64,000 nucleotides of DNA from contig JAJFGF010000002.1 of assembly GCA_021776245.1 (NCBI GenBank), forward strand, positions 90,996-154,995, written 5' to 3'. This stretch comes from Hyphococcus sp. (GTDB lineage: Bacteria; Pseudomonadota; Alphaproteobacteria; Caulobacterales; Parvularculaceae). Below are positions 33,081 to 42,062 of this stretch, one piece after another; positions within the stretch are counted from its first letter, which is position 1, and every line of letters begins with the position of its first letter. The notes under the pieces are model-generated. The model was given only the letters and a program-made list of their open reading frames with translations, ran no database searches and was not told where the DNA came from. The position numbers and the translations under genes were made by a program.

Positions 33081-35453
33081 TTATTCCCGTGTTTTCAGCG
33101 CTGATACCATATCAAGCTTGTTAACATCGCGTTGCACCAGCCAGCCGGACGCCATCGCCGCCAGCACGACATACATCGCTGCTATGCCAATGCTGCGCGG
33201 ATCGATATCGCCGGGTATGGTATATAAATCGGTGCTGAACGCCGAGGATACAAGAGCAGAAAGGCCGTATCCGATGGCGGCGCCGATCGGCAGCGCCAGA
33301 AGCGTAATCACTGCTAACTCCCCCAGCAGGACGAAAGAGGTTTCACGCCGCGTGAAACCGATCACGCGCAGGCTGGCAAGATCATGCGCGCGTTCGGCGA
33401 ACGCAATGCGTGCGCTGTTATAGACAACGCCGACTGTAATAATGATGGCAACCGCCGCCATAATGAAGCGCATGGCGCCGGCGCCCTGATTCATCAATTC
33501 CTGAAAGGAGGCGCGCGCCTGGGAATTGAGCGTGACGCCGGCGACAGCGGGCATGGCTTTGAGCTTGTCATTGACCGCTTTGTTCATCGCGGGATCGATC
33601 TGGATGTGCGCGCCCGAAACGCGGCCGGGTTCTTTCAGCGCTTTATTGAGCGCGTCCATTTCAAAGTAAACTGTGGATCCCAGAAACGACTCCGCCAGCG
33701 CAACGACCGGCAGGGTCAGGGTCGGGCGGCGGCCTTCACGCACTTCAACGGTCAGATCATCGCCGGGCGCAATGTTTAAGATCTCCGCCAATGGTTTTGA
33801 CAGAACAACGCCGTCCTCGCGGATATAGATGGTTTCAAGATCCTTGTTAACAGCGCGACTAAGCGCCGGCACGGACACCATGCCGTTGACGCCGCCGCGA
33901 TATTCATAAAGTCCGTTGCGTAGTTTCGCCGAGACATTGCGGAACGGCTCAACCCGTGTCACGCCGTCCATGCGTTGTAATTCATAGATTGTTTTATCGG
34001 AGAGGGGCTCGATAAAGCTGACCGTTGCATCGGCGCGGCTGACGACGCTGAAATTAACCTCCAGCAGATGATTAAACCCTGTCATCAGATTTTGCATCGC
34101 CGCCGACAGCCCCATGGCGACGCCGACAGCAACGCAGGCCGCGATCGCGCGCATCGGCCGCCGTAAAATGCCGCGCAAGACCATGCGGCTTGGCTGATCA
34201 AGAGTGCGCTTCAACCAGGCTCCGCCGCTTAAGGTTTTACTGTAATCCGGCGGTGCCGGCGGGCTCATGGCGACTGCCGGCGTCAGACTGGAAATCTGTT
34301 GCAGCGCCACCAACAGGCCGACGCTCGCCGCCAGCGCTGAAATGCCAAGACCGATGAGGATGGTGTCGGGATTGGCCTCAAACACAAGAAAGGGGAGTTT
34401 GTAATACTCCATATCGATCTTGGCCATGTCGCCGCCGACCCAGACGCCGCCGATACACCCCATAACGCCGCCCAGAAGCGCGATGATCAAAATGAATTTG
34501 AAATAATGCGCGGAGATTTCGGCGTGAGAATAGCCGAACGCCATCATCAGTCCGATCTCGCCGCGCTCCGCCTGGATCATCCGGGTGATGACGATGTTAA
34601 GAAGAAACGCAGCGACCGCGAGAAAAATCGGCGGCACCGTCTTTGCCGAGGCGGCGCGTCCGTCAAGCTCTTCAATGAGGATGCGGTTTGATATCTGGTC
34701 GGCGCGGTCATAAGCGCCAAACCCGCCATATGGCGCGAGGATCATATCGAGGCGGGCAATGATCGCCGGCGTCATCCCGCCGCGCGCCAGCCCGATCAGC
34801 GCTTCGTTAAAGGCGCCGTCAAGATCAAACGCGGCTTCCAGCGCTTCTTCGCTCATCCACATGACAGCAAAACGCGTATCGTCGGGCACCAGTTCGCCGG
34901 GGGCGACGGTGAACACAAATTCCGGCGATTGCGCGAGGCCCGCGACAATAAAACTGCGCTGGGCGCCGTTCATGGTCGCCTTGATCCTGTCGCCGGGCGC
35001 GAGTTTATGCGCGTCGGCGAAGCCTTGCAGCAATATCACCTCGTCATCGCGCGTTGCATCGATCATCCGGCCGGCAGTCAAATATAGGTCATTAAGTTTT
35101 GGCCGCTCGAACATCGGCAGCGAGAGAGCCTGCGCCCGGATCGCCGGCAGGCCGGGCATGTCGATAATCGCCCCGCCATTGATCCGGCCTTCAACGACGC
35201 CGACGCCCTCGATCTCCGCAATGTCTTTTAGAACATGGTTGGGCGCCCGTTTTACGGGCGCGAATATATCGGCAAAGCGATAGCGTTCATAATATGTGCG
35301 CTTTGACGCTTCCATAGAGCGAACGCTGCCATCGAGCAGCACAAACACCAAAACCCCGACCGCAACAACCGCCGCAATGGCAAAAGCCTGACCCTTGATG
35401 CGCCAGAGGTCGCGAATGAGTTTTTTGTCGAGAGGGGAAAACGCCGACAACAT
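33081..35453 (-). CDS. ABC transporter permease, FtsX/MacB-like
   Basis: 790 residues; its start overlaps the ATPase stop (TAATG). One helix near residues 16-38 precedes a large periplasmic domain. Three helices follow around 280-400 (FLAVAAFLLNIVITRMIQAERGEIGLMMAFG, then two more), and a second half has the same plan with another periplasmic domain and helices around 660-780 (ITVGVVYNSARIAFAERAHDLASLRVIGF). Two FtsX domains with the ERxxEIGxxxAxG/ERxxDLASLRVIGF motifs mark it as a duplicated FtsX permease. These systems export substrates, drugs or lipids, or act mechanically from the periplasm. Substrate unknown. Confidence 0.93.
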   Translation of the reverse strand: MLSAFSPLDKKLIRDLWRIKGQAFAIAAVVAVGVLVFVLLDGSVRSMEASKRTYYERYRFADIFAPVKRAPNHVLKDIAEIEGVGVVEGRINGGAIIDMPGLPAIRAQALSLPMFERPKLNDLYLTAGRMIDATRDDEVILLQGFADAHKLAPGDRIKATMNGAQRSFIVAGLAQSPEFVFTVAPGELVPDDTRFAVMWMSEEALEAAFDLDGAFNEALIGLARGGMTPAIIARLDMILAPYGGFGAYDRADQISNRILIEELDGRAASAKTVPPIFLAVAAFLLNIVITRMIQAERGEIGLMMAFGYSHAEISAHYFKFILIIALLGGVMGCIGGVWVGGDMAKIDMEYYKLPFLVFEANPDTILIGLGISALAASVGLLVALQQISSLTPAVAMSPPAPPDYSKTLSGGAWLKRTLDQPSRMVLRGILRRPMRAIAACVAVGVAMGLSAAMQNLMTGFNHLLEVNFSVVSRADATVSFIEPLSDKTIYELQRMDGVTRVEPFRNVSAKLRNGLYEYRGGVNGMVSVPALSRAVNKDLETIYIREDGVVLSKPLAEILNIAPGDDLTVEVREGRRPTLTLPVVALAESFLGSTVYFEMDALNKALKEPGRVSGAHIQIDPAMNKAVNDKLKAMPAVAGVTLNSQARASFQELMNQGAGAMRFIMAAVAIIITVGVVYNSARIAFAERAHDLASLRVIGFTRRETSFVLLGELAVITLLALPIGAAIGYGLSALVSSAFSTDLYTIPGDIDPRSIGIAAMYVVLAAMASGWLVQRDVNKLDMVSALKTRE

Positions 35454-36196
35454 TACCAGCTGATCTCCTCGGCGGAGACCTTGGTCTTGTTAATGACGAC
35501 GTCACGAATGGCGCCGTCGGCAAAATGAATGATGCGGTCGGCCATGGCCCCGGTCGCCGCCGCATGGGTGATGATCAGCGTGGTTGCGCCAAGTTCCCGG
35601 TTGACGTTTTGCAGCGCCCGCAAAACCATCACCCCGGTGGTTGAATCAAGGGCGCCCGTCGGTTCGTCGCAAAAAAGCGCCGTCGGGTTTTTCGCAATCG
35701 CGCGCGCGATGGCGACGCGCTGTTGTTCGCCGCCCGACATCTGCGCCGGGAAATGCGACAGGCGTTCGCTCAGGCCGACAATTTTAAGCGCCTCTTCCGC
35801 CGCCATGGGGTTATTGGCGATTTCCGTGACCAGCTCGACATTTTCAATGGCGGTGAGGCTCGGCATCAGATTATAAAACTGAAAAACAAAGCCCACATGG
35901 TTGCGGCGATATTGCGTAAGTTCCTTTTCGTCCATCGCGGTCAATTCGAGATCGCGAAAATACGCCTTGCCGGCGGTCGCGGTGTCGAGGCCGCCAAGGA
36001 TATTTAACAGCGTTGACTTGCCGCTGCCGGACGGTCCCAGCAAAACGACAAGCTCGCCTTTGGGAATGTCAAGATTGACGCCGCGGAGCGCATGAACGGC
36101 CGCATCGCCCGAGCCATAGACTTTTGTAATACCTGAAGTTCGAAAGGCGCTGTTGCTTTCGACAGGGTCCGATGCGGTGCGTGGTTCGGCGCTCAT
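35453..36196 (-). CDS. ABC transporter ATP-binding protein (LolD/MacB-like)
   Basis: 247 residues. Walker [10 protein letters not shown] (about residues 54-62), Q-loop region [20 protein letters not shown], signature [14 protein letters not shown], Walker [13 protein letters not shown] and the switch His in LIITHAAA are all present, so it should hydrolyse ATP. The sequence type is that of MacB/LolD ATPases that drive FtsX-fold permeases. It is the first gene of the efflux operon and shares its stop region with the permease start. The non-consensus first ~20 residues ([20 protein letters not shown]) are probably disordered. Confidence 0.96.
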   Translation of the reverse strand: MSAEPRTASDPVESNSAFRTSGITKVYGSGDAAVHALRGVNLDIPKGELVVLLGPSGSGKSTLLNILGGLDTATAGKAYFRDLELTAMDEKELTQYRRNHVGFVFQFYNLMPSLTAIENVELVTEIANNPMAAEEALKIVGLSERLSHFPAQMSGGEQQRVAIARAIAKNPTALFCDEPTGALDSTTGVMVLRALQNVNRELGATTLIITHAAATGAMADRIIHFADGAIRDVVINKTKVSAEEISW

Positions 36197-36360
36197 GGCC
36201 CTCTTTTTACCCCAGCCAGCGATAATTGCCTATTAATCAGGTGCGGCGCCTTGCGGGGCAGCATAGAAAGACTGCCGCCACGGGTCTTGACCGAGATCAA
36301 TGCTCCATGCACGGAAACAAGGCGAGATTTCAGTCAATTGAACATTACGGAGCAGGAAGC

Positions 36361-36561
36361 ATGAGCAAAACAGTCAGACTGGAGCAACATGGTCCGCTGG
36401 GCATTACCTGGTTTATGGGATGGCTCTTTTCCATCGGCTTTTTGAAATTTGGATTCTGGAAAGGCTTTCTCGCGCTTTTCATCTGGCCTTTTTTTCTCGG
36501 CGCACATTTTGCGGATGCGGGCGCGCCTGCCGAAACGGCGATCAAAGACGCCGCGCGATAG
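36361..36561 (+). CDS. Small membrane protein, unknown
   Basis: 66 residues from ATG 36361 with AGGAAGC directly upstream. One long or two short hydrophobic stretches (ITWFMGWLFSIGFL and GFLALFIWPFFLGAHFA) are joined by KFGFWKGF. The C-terminus is short and polar. It is divergent from the efflux ATPase with about 165 bases between starts. The clean ribosome site supports translation. No function can be given. Confidence 0.6.
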   Translation: MSKTVRLEQHGPLGITWFMGWLFSIGFLKFGFWKGFLALFIWPFFLGAHFADAGAPAETAIKDAAR

Positions 36562-36893
36562 GGCGGGTCGGCGTCCTCCTTCACAACCCATCGCGCGCTC
36601 TTGCCGGCGTTGACGGTTCCCGTCCATCATCCCGGAACGCGCGGCGGGGATGCGTGTAGGCATGTCTTGAGCGTTAGCTGATATTTTTCGCCGCCGCCCC
36701 TTTGATCGAATCGCAAAACCCGCCGACAAACGATTCGCTCAGCCTTCAGTCACGATTGTCTCAAAAAATAAAGGACCGGGATGCGCACGAGTTGCGCGGC
36801 GCGGCGCACCCGATGCGCTTCATGGCGCACCAGATGCGCCGCAACGAGCGCGCCCGGCGGGGAAATCGGCTTTGTTTTTTAACAGGTTATCGT
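36562..36893. other. Intergenic stretch before the porin
   Basis: No gene is supported. It contains repeated GATGCGC/GCGCACC units at about 36780-36850, which look like local slippage rather than a functional site. Confidence 0.4.
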
Positions 36894-36911
36894 GTGTCAT
36901 GAACATGTCAT
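36894..36911 (+). promoter_or_regulatory. PhoB box before the porin gene
   Basis: GTGTCAT at 36894-36900, a four-base spacer GAAC, and ATGTCAT at 36905-36911 form two direct 7-mers with an 11-bp period. The known PhoB consensus is CTGTCAT-N4-CTGTCAC. It reads towards the porin and lies 67 bases before its ATG at 36978, a normal distance for PhoB activation. Confidence 0.75.
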
Positions 36912-36977
36912 AAAACACGACCACACGCCGGCGCTTATTCGGCCGCTGTCGGGGTGGCCGCATTACAAAAGTATAAG

Positions 36978-38207
36978 ATGAAAACGAAGCAGCGGATCAT
37001 CATCGCCTTTGTTGCGGCGATATTGACAAGCGCTGCCGCCGGCGAAGAAACGCTCGTGAGCAATTCTGAATTGATGCGCGCGCCAGACTTCAGAGATGAG
37101 GGCTGGGAGTTCAAAGTTATCGGCCGGGTTCAGCTCGACTATTCATTCGTCGATGCAGACATTTCCGGCGCAGACTGGAACGCCGGCGAACTGCGGCGGT
37201 TGCGTCTTGGCGTTGCCGGTAAATATGGCGACAACGTCAAATATAAGTTCGAGCTCAACACAAATTCCTCCGGCGATGTGAATTTGGAAGACGGTTATGT
37301 CCAATGGGCGCCGACTGGCGGCGACTGGAACGTCAAGGCCGGCCAGTTCAAAACGCCCAACTCTCTTGATGAACAGACATCATCGCGTTTTATAACGACG
37401 CTCGAACGCGCCGCCTTTACGGACGCGTTTGAATTTAATCGCCGCCTGGGCGTCACCCTCAACGCCAAAGGCAAAAACTATACGCTTTCAGCCGGCATCT
37501 TTGGCGACAATGTCAATATTTCAAACCAGCAGGAAGGATATGCGCTCGCGGCGCGTGGCACGCTAAACCCCGTAAAAAACGATGACACGCTGGTCCATCT
37601 CGGCGCATCGGTGCGTTACCGCAATGTGGGTTCAATACAAGGCGACATCCGCTATCGACAGCGGCCGGCATCGCATATACCGGGTCGCATAATCAGCACT
37701 GGCGCGATCGCCGGTTCAGATGTGTTTGTCGGCGCGGAAGCTGCGGCAATCCATAAAAACTTCTGGGCCGCGGGCGAATATGGCGTGACCTTTGCCGACT
37801 GCAGCGCCGCGGCGGCATGCGCCGACCCGACCCTTCAAGGCGGCTATGCTGAAGTCGGCGCCGTCATCGGCGGCAGAAAGACTTATAAGAGCGGCAAATG
37901 GAATCGCCCGAAAGTCGATAACCCCGTTACAGACGGCGGCATGGGTGCGCTCGCTTTTGTCGCCCGCTTCGACACAATCGACTTATCCGACAGCAGCGTT
38001 AATGGCGGCAGTTTCAATTCCTGCATTCTCGGCGCCGACTGGTGGGCGACAAAATATACGCGGCTTGGCGTCAATATATTCAGGGTCGATGCGGATCTTG
38101 GATCATCGACCTCCGGTCTCGATACAAATTTCGCCGCTTTAGTGACCACAGCCGCACCCATGGAAGACGTCACGGGCGTCATGTTGCGTGCACAGTGGGA
38201 TTTTTAG
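36978..38207 (+). CDS. Phosphate-selective-type porin (OprO/OprP-like)
   Basis: 409 residues from ATG 36978 (a GTG at 36954 would extend it). A signal peptide (IIIAFVAAILTSAAA) precedes a barrel of the Porin_O_P type: FKVIGRVQLDYSFVDAD, GELRRLRLGVAGKYGDNVKYKFELN, NVKAGQFKTPNSLDEQTSSRFITTLERAAFTDAF, and the usual last strand ending AQWDF with terminal Phe. It would form an anion or phosphate channel in the outer membrane. A PhoB box sits 67 bases before the start, agreeing with a phosphate-starvation role. Confidence 0.9.
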   Translation: MKTKQRIIIAFVAAILTSAAAGEETLVSNSELMRAPDFRDEGWEFKVIGRVQLDYSFVDADISGADWNAGELRRLRLGVAGKYGDNVKYKFELNTNSSGDVNLEDGYVQWAPTGGDWNVKAGQFKTPNSLDEQTSSRFITTLERAAFTDAFEFNRRLGVTLNAKGKNYTLSAGIFGDNVNISNQQEGYALAARGTLNPVKNDDTLVHLGASVRYRNVGSIQGDIRYRQRPASHIPGRIISTGAIAGSDVFVGAEAAAIHKNFWAAGEYGVTFADCSAAAACADPTLQGGYAEVGAVIGGRKTYKSGKWNRPKVDNPVTDGGMGALAFVARFDTIDLSDSSVNGGSFNSCILGADWWATKYTRLGVNIFRVDADLGSSTSGLDTNFAALVTTAAPMEDVTGVMLRAQWDF

Positions 38208-38259
38208 ATGGGGTGGCTTGATTACTATCGATTTTCCACCGCGTAACAATGTGAATACA

Positions 38260-39126
38260 TTACACGCCGCTGTCCACCTGTTTGTCGTCGCGGATTTCCA
38301 CCGCTTCGCGCGGGGGGTCTATCCATTTCGCAATCTCTTCATAGGTAATGCTGTCACCATCGCCTTCGAATCCTGCGAGTTGAAGTGCCTGTTTCAGCGC
38401 TGCGTCAGTCGTGTCAATAATTACGGCCATGCGATAGCGTTGGTCAGTCAATTCTGTCAGCGTTATCGAAATTGCGCCGACGTCCCTCTGCATACCAGCG
38501 AACTGCATGCTCATTCTGCCGTCAGCGCAGCTGAGGGGCCCTTCAAGATGAAACGCGCCCATGCCGAATTGTTTTGCAACAGAGGAAAGAGCCTCTGTTC
38601 GAACTATGCCCTCGGCGGAAACACATCCTTCGTTGTTAGCAACAATTGTCGCGCCGGAAATCGTCGCAGAGCCGTCAATCGGAACGCTGAGCAGGGCGTA
38701 GCGGCGGAGAAGTGCGCGTGAAATAATGAAATCCGCATCGCGAATTTCAACGCCGCCAAGCAGGGATCTTGCAAATTGGGCCTGCCCGTTAACTGCCTGG
38801 CCCTCAATCGCAATGTTATAGGAAAGAACGGCTGTGAACAGCCGACGGAGATTGATGCCAGCGCTGATATTGCCGAGGTCAACGCCTTCGACGCGCAGTC
38901 CTGAAATCCGCGCGTTCCAAACTGTGCCGTCAATCGACCGATAGGAAATACCGGGGGCTATGCCTTTAATCAGCGGCGCAATCATTGCGGCGGGTGCGGC
39001 AACAATCAACACGGCGAAGAACGCCGCCGCGCCGGTCAGCCCCAATATTTTATTATGCCCGATCTGCACTATTTTACCGCCAATTTTAAACAGCGTCTTT
39101 ATCTGCAGGACCGACGAATCTTCCAC
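38260..39126 (-). CDS. Type II secretion system protein N-like
   Basis: 288 residues from GTG 39126. One membrane segment at about residues 30-52 anchors a periplasmic domain with the T2SSN pattern: GISYRSIDGTVWNARISGLRVEGVDLG, FTAVLSYNIAIEGQAVNGQAQF, EGPLSCADGRMSMQFAGMQ. GspN is an accessory inner-membrane component of type II secretion. No other T2SS genes are in the window, so this is either an outlier of a distant cluster or a paralogue. It is convergent with the porin and lies downstream of the TonB receptor on the same strand, separated by a hairpin. Confidence 0.8.
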   Translation of the reverse strand: MEDSSVLQIKTLFKIGGKIVQIGHNKILGLTGAAAFFAVLIVAAPAAMIAPLIKGIAPGISYRSIDGTVWNARISGLRVEGVDLGNISAGINLRRLFTAVLSYNIAIEGQAVNGQAQFARSLLGGVEIRDADFIISRALLRRYALLSVPIDGSATISGATIVANNEGCVSAEGIVRTEALSSVAKQFGMGAFHLEGPLSCADGRMSMQFAGMQRDVGAISITLTELTDQRYRMAVIIDTTDAALKQALQLAGFEGDGDSITYEEIAKWIDPPREAVEIRDDKQVDSGV

Positions 39127-39192
39127 ATCTCCGGGACCTGCAAACCTTCCGCTAGTCCTGGACCGCGTCCGGGCGCGGGCCTAAGAAGCGGC

Positions 39193-39224
39193 GCGGGCTT
39201 CGAAAATACGCAATCGAAGCCCGC
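39193..39224. terminator. Hairpin between TonB receptor and T2SSN-like gene
   Basis: GCGGGCTTCG at 39193-39202 and CGAAGCCCGC at 39215-39224 pair perfectly around a 12-base loop. It lies 136 bases after the TonB receptor stop on the minus strand. No strong T run follows, so it is terminator-like. Confidence 0.5.
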
Positions 39225-39360
39225 TTACGCTACTGTTACTAACTCCCGGAACTTTCATACCCTTCATTGCAGTGAGTAAATGCAATGCGAGGCGTCTTCA
39301 CCGCCGGCCCGCCCCCGGAGGAAAAAGGGCAGGACCGGCAATCTCCCCCTTGTTCCTTGC

Positions 39361-41991
39361 CTACTGTCCTCCGAACTTGGCAGTCACACTGGCGGACAAG
39401 GACCGGCCGCGCTCATAAGTGTTGAACTCGGTGCGGCCGAGCACTGGGCTGCGTTGGAATTCCTCATGTTTTTCGCCCAGCAAATTGCGGGCGCTCAGGC
39501 CAATCGAGAAGTTGGTTCCAAACATCACGATGTCATGGCGGAAATTTACGTCGAGCTGAATGCCCGGCTTTTCGATGATGTCGGGCAGGCCGCCGACTGC
39601 GGTCGGGCTGCCGCGCTGAAGGATGCGTTCGTCAACCCAGCCCAGCAAAAGAGTCAGCTGATCGTCTTCATCTTCCCAGCCGAATTGCGCATTGACGATA
39701 TGTTCCGGCGTGCCCTGCAGTGGCGCACCGTCAAGATTGAACAAGGTGGCGTCAAGTTCGGTGCGCGCCGTGGCGAACGGATCGACAACCGTATCGCCCG
39801 GCTTTGCCTGGATTTCGGATTTTGTGTAGGTGTAGTTAACCGAAAACAGCCAGTCGCGACGGTCGAACCAGTCATTCCACGGAATGGCAAAACGCGTGCG
39901 ATATTCAAATTCACCCCCATAGAGCGTTGCCTTCGGCGAATTAATAAAGGTCGTGTCGAATACGAATGTCGAAGTCTCAAACTGGATTTCCTCGATCGGC
40001 TTGTCGATGGTCTTGTAGAAGCCGGCGACCGTAATGAACTGGTTTCTGCCAAGATAATATTCATAGCGCGCATCGTAATTGCGGAACTCGCTGTCAACCA
40101 GAAAACGGTTGCCGCGATAGGAGCGGTCGGTGTCCGGATCGAAGAACAGCGACGGCGCGAGTTCGCGAAATTGCGGCCGGCCAATCGTATGCGAATAGCC
40201 AAGACGGAACTGCATATTGTCGGTGAAATTCCAGGTCACAGTCGCCGATGGCAGGAAATAATCGTTGGAAAGCGAGCTTCCCAGACCGAGATTGCCGAAA
40301 CGATCAGAGGTGATGACGTTTTGATCGGCGGTCTCATAGCGCAGGCCAACAGTAGTGCGCACTGTCGGAATAAGCTCGGCGTCAATCTGTACGTAGCCCG
40401 CATGGGTCGTTAACTCGCCGTCATAGGAATCGGTGCTGGTGGATGTTTCGATAAGCACAAATCGCGACGGATCGATATTGTCCGGTGAAAACAGAAAATC
40501 CGGGCGCGCCGATTGAACGTCCAGAGGCAGCGAGTTGCCGCCGGCAAAGCGAAAAGCGAAAAAGTCATAAACCCTGTCCGTTGCGGAATATTCATAGCCA
40601 ATTGAAATATCGGCGTCGCGCGCGCCGGGCAGCGGCGCGAACCAGGTTAGATCAGCGCCGCCGCTGAGATTGTCGTCCACCAACTCTGAAAAAATGACGT
40701 TGCGGTTATTGGCTTGGGAGTAGAGCGGCGTTCCCGACGCGTCTTTGATGCGGCGAAGACTTTGCTCATAGGGTGAATCCCGGGTCGAACGCGCAAAGGC
40801 GCCGCGCCATTTAAATTCGAACTGATCGCTGATTGTGTGTTCGCCGACCAGCTGGCCCATGCCCAATTGCCGTTCAAGAAATGAATTGGACTCATCGAGC
40901 ACCATGGTCGTGCCAGGCGCGTTAAAGTCAAAGCCGTCGTCTATCTGCGCCTGTTTGGTGGTTGAGTGAATATAGAGAATCGTTCCCTGAAGAAGATGCT
41001 GATCCCATTCAAGGGTCGCCGAGCCAAGCGAGTTTACTGTGACGTCTAGGCTGGTTTCGATCGTGTCGAAATCGATCCCGACCACATCGCCGACCGCAAT
41101 TTGACGTTTTGATTCTTCGGTTTTCCAATCCTGCTTGTAGCCGGCGACGCCGATCAGGCTGAGGGTCAGGCCGTCGCCGATCTCGAAAGACGTGCCGCCG
41201 TCGATCGAACCCTCGAAGTTCGGACCCAGCGTGCCGCGCTGGATGACCGAGAGCGGAGAACTAACAAGGCTTTCGCCGGCAAATTCGATTTCAGTGTCGG
41301 TAAGGCTATTGAGCGGCGTTCCTGAAGCGATGATTGAGGCGAGGGGATCGGGAATCGATCGCAGCCCGTCATCATAACCGAGAAAATCAAGACCGCCGCC
41401 ATTGACGAAAATGCCGTCGGAGGCGGTTGAAACCGTATTCATGCCGACGCCGATTTTAGCGTTGAGAAAAGGCGCATCGGGCCTGCGCAAAGTCTGCAGA
41501 TCGATAATACCGCCGCCGAATTCGCCGGGATAATTTGGCGAATAGGTTTTTTGCACCGTCGCGCCCTCAAGAACATTGGACGGGAAGAGATCAAGCGGCA
41601 CGGTGCGCCGCAAAGGTTCCGGGCTCGGCAGGGGCGATCCATTAAGGCGCGCTGCGGAATAGCGGTCGCCTAACCCACGCACATAGGCAAAACGGCCGCC
41701 AATAACGCTTAACCCGCTGAGTCTTGTCAATGCGAGCGCTGCATTGGTGTCGCCGGTGCGGGCGAGGTCTTCTTTGGCGAGAAACGAAGCGACTTGCGAC
41801 GTAGCGCGTTGCGGCTGTGGAATGTTGCGACCGCGCACAATAATTTCATCGGTAATAGCGGGAAGGTCGAGTTCCGGCTGTTCGACGGGCGCCGCCGACG
41901 CGGTGGGCTGTTGCTGCGCGTTTGCTGTGAAGGGCGTAACCAGCATGGTCGTTGCTAGCAGTATGCTGCTGAAAGTGAGAGGCGATTTCAT
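39361..41991 (-). CDS. TonB-dependent outer-membrane receptor
   Basis: 876 residues from ATG 41991; 40 upstream codons in frame have no ribosome site. Signal peptide SSILLATTMLVTPFTANAQ, then an acidic stretch with EIIVRGRN (TonB-box-like), a plug domain (LARTGDTNAALALTRLSGLSVIGGRFAYVRGLGDRYS, NVLEGATVQKTYSP) and a 22-strand barrel ending SVTAKFGGQ. It imports a substrate at the expense of the proton-motive force through TonB. The duplicated beta-helix lipoprotein gene is directly upstream, 71 bases away, and the pair is preceded by PhoB boxes, suggesting uptake of a phosphorus-containing compound. Substrate is inference only. Confidence 0.95.
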   Translation of the reverse strand: MKSPLTFSSILLATTMLVTPFTANAQQQPTASAAPVEQPELDLPAITDEIIVRGRNIPQPQRATSQVASFLAKEDLARTGDTNAALALTRLSGLSVIGGRFAYVRGLGDRYSAARLNGSPLPSPEPLRRTVPLDLFPSNVLEGATVQKTYSPNYPGEFGGGIIDLQTLRRPDAPFLNAKIGVGMNTVSTASDGIFVNGGGLDFLGYDDGLRSIPDPLASIIASGTPLNSLTDTEIEFAGESLVSSPLSVIQRGTLGPNFEGSIDGGTSFEIGDGLTLSLIGVAGYKQDWKTEESKRQIAVGDVVGIDFDTIETSLDVTVNSLGSATLEWDQHLLQGTILYIHSTTKQAQIDDGFDFNAPGTTMVLDESNSFLERQLGMGQLVGEHTISDQFEFKWRGAFARSTRDSPYEQSLRRIKDASGTPLYSQANNRNVIFSELVDDNLSGGADLTWFAPLPGARDADISIGYEYSATDRVYDFFAFRFAGGNSLPLDVQSARPDFLFSPDNIDPSRFVLIETSTSTDSYDGELTTHAGYVQIDAELIPTVRTTVGLRYETADQNVITSDRFGNLGLGSSLSNDYFLPSATVTWNFTDNMQFRLGYSHTIGRPQFRELAPSLFFDPDTDRSYRGNRFLVDSEFRNYDARYEYYLGRNQFITVAGFYKTIDKPIEEIQFETSTFVFDTTFINSPKATLYGGEFEYRTRFAIPWNDWFDRRDWLFSVNYTYTKSEIQAKPGDTVVDPFATARTELDATLFNLDGAPLQGTPEHIVNAQFGWEDEDDQLTLLLGWVDERILQRGSPTAVGGLPDIIEKPGIQLDVNFRHDIVMFGTNFSIGLSARNLLGEKHEEFQRSPVLGRTEFNTYERGRSLSASVTAKFGGQ

Positions 41992-42062
41992 GGCGTCAAA
42001 CCTTAATCTTTTTGCGAAGGATGAATGGCGGTGCGCCCAAAGACGCGCCGCCTGATTGCGCA

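Noticed and set aside
36780..36850. Repeated GATGCGC/GCGCACC words as a possible CRISPR or array
   Set aside because: Irregular spacing and short units; no spacer structure. No CRISPR array is seen in the window.
39280..40413. 377-codon plus-strand ORF
   Set aside because: It lies antisense to the TonB receptor, has no ribosome site, and its sequence is the mirror of barrel codons. The receptor is certain.
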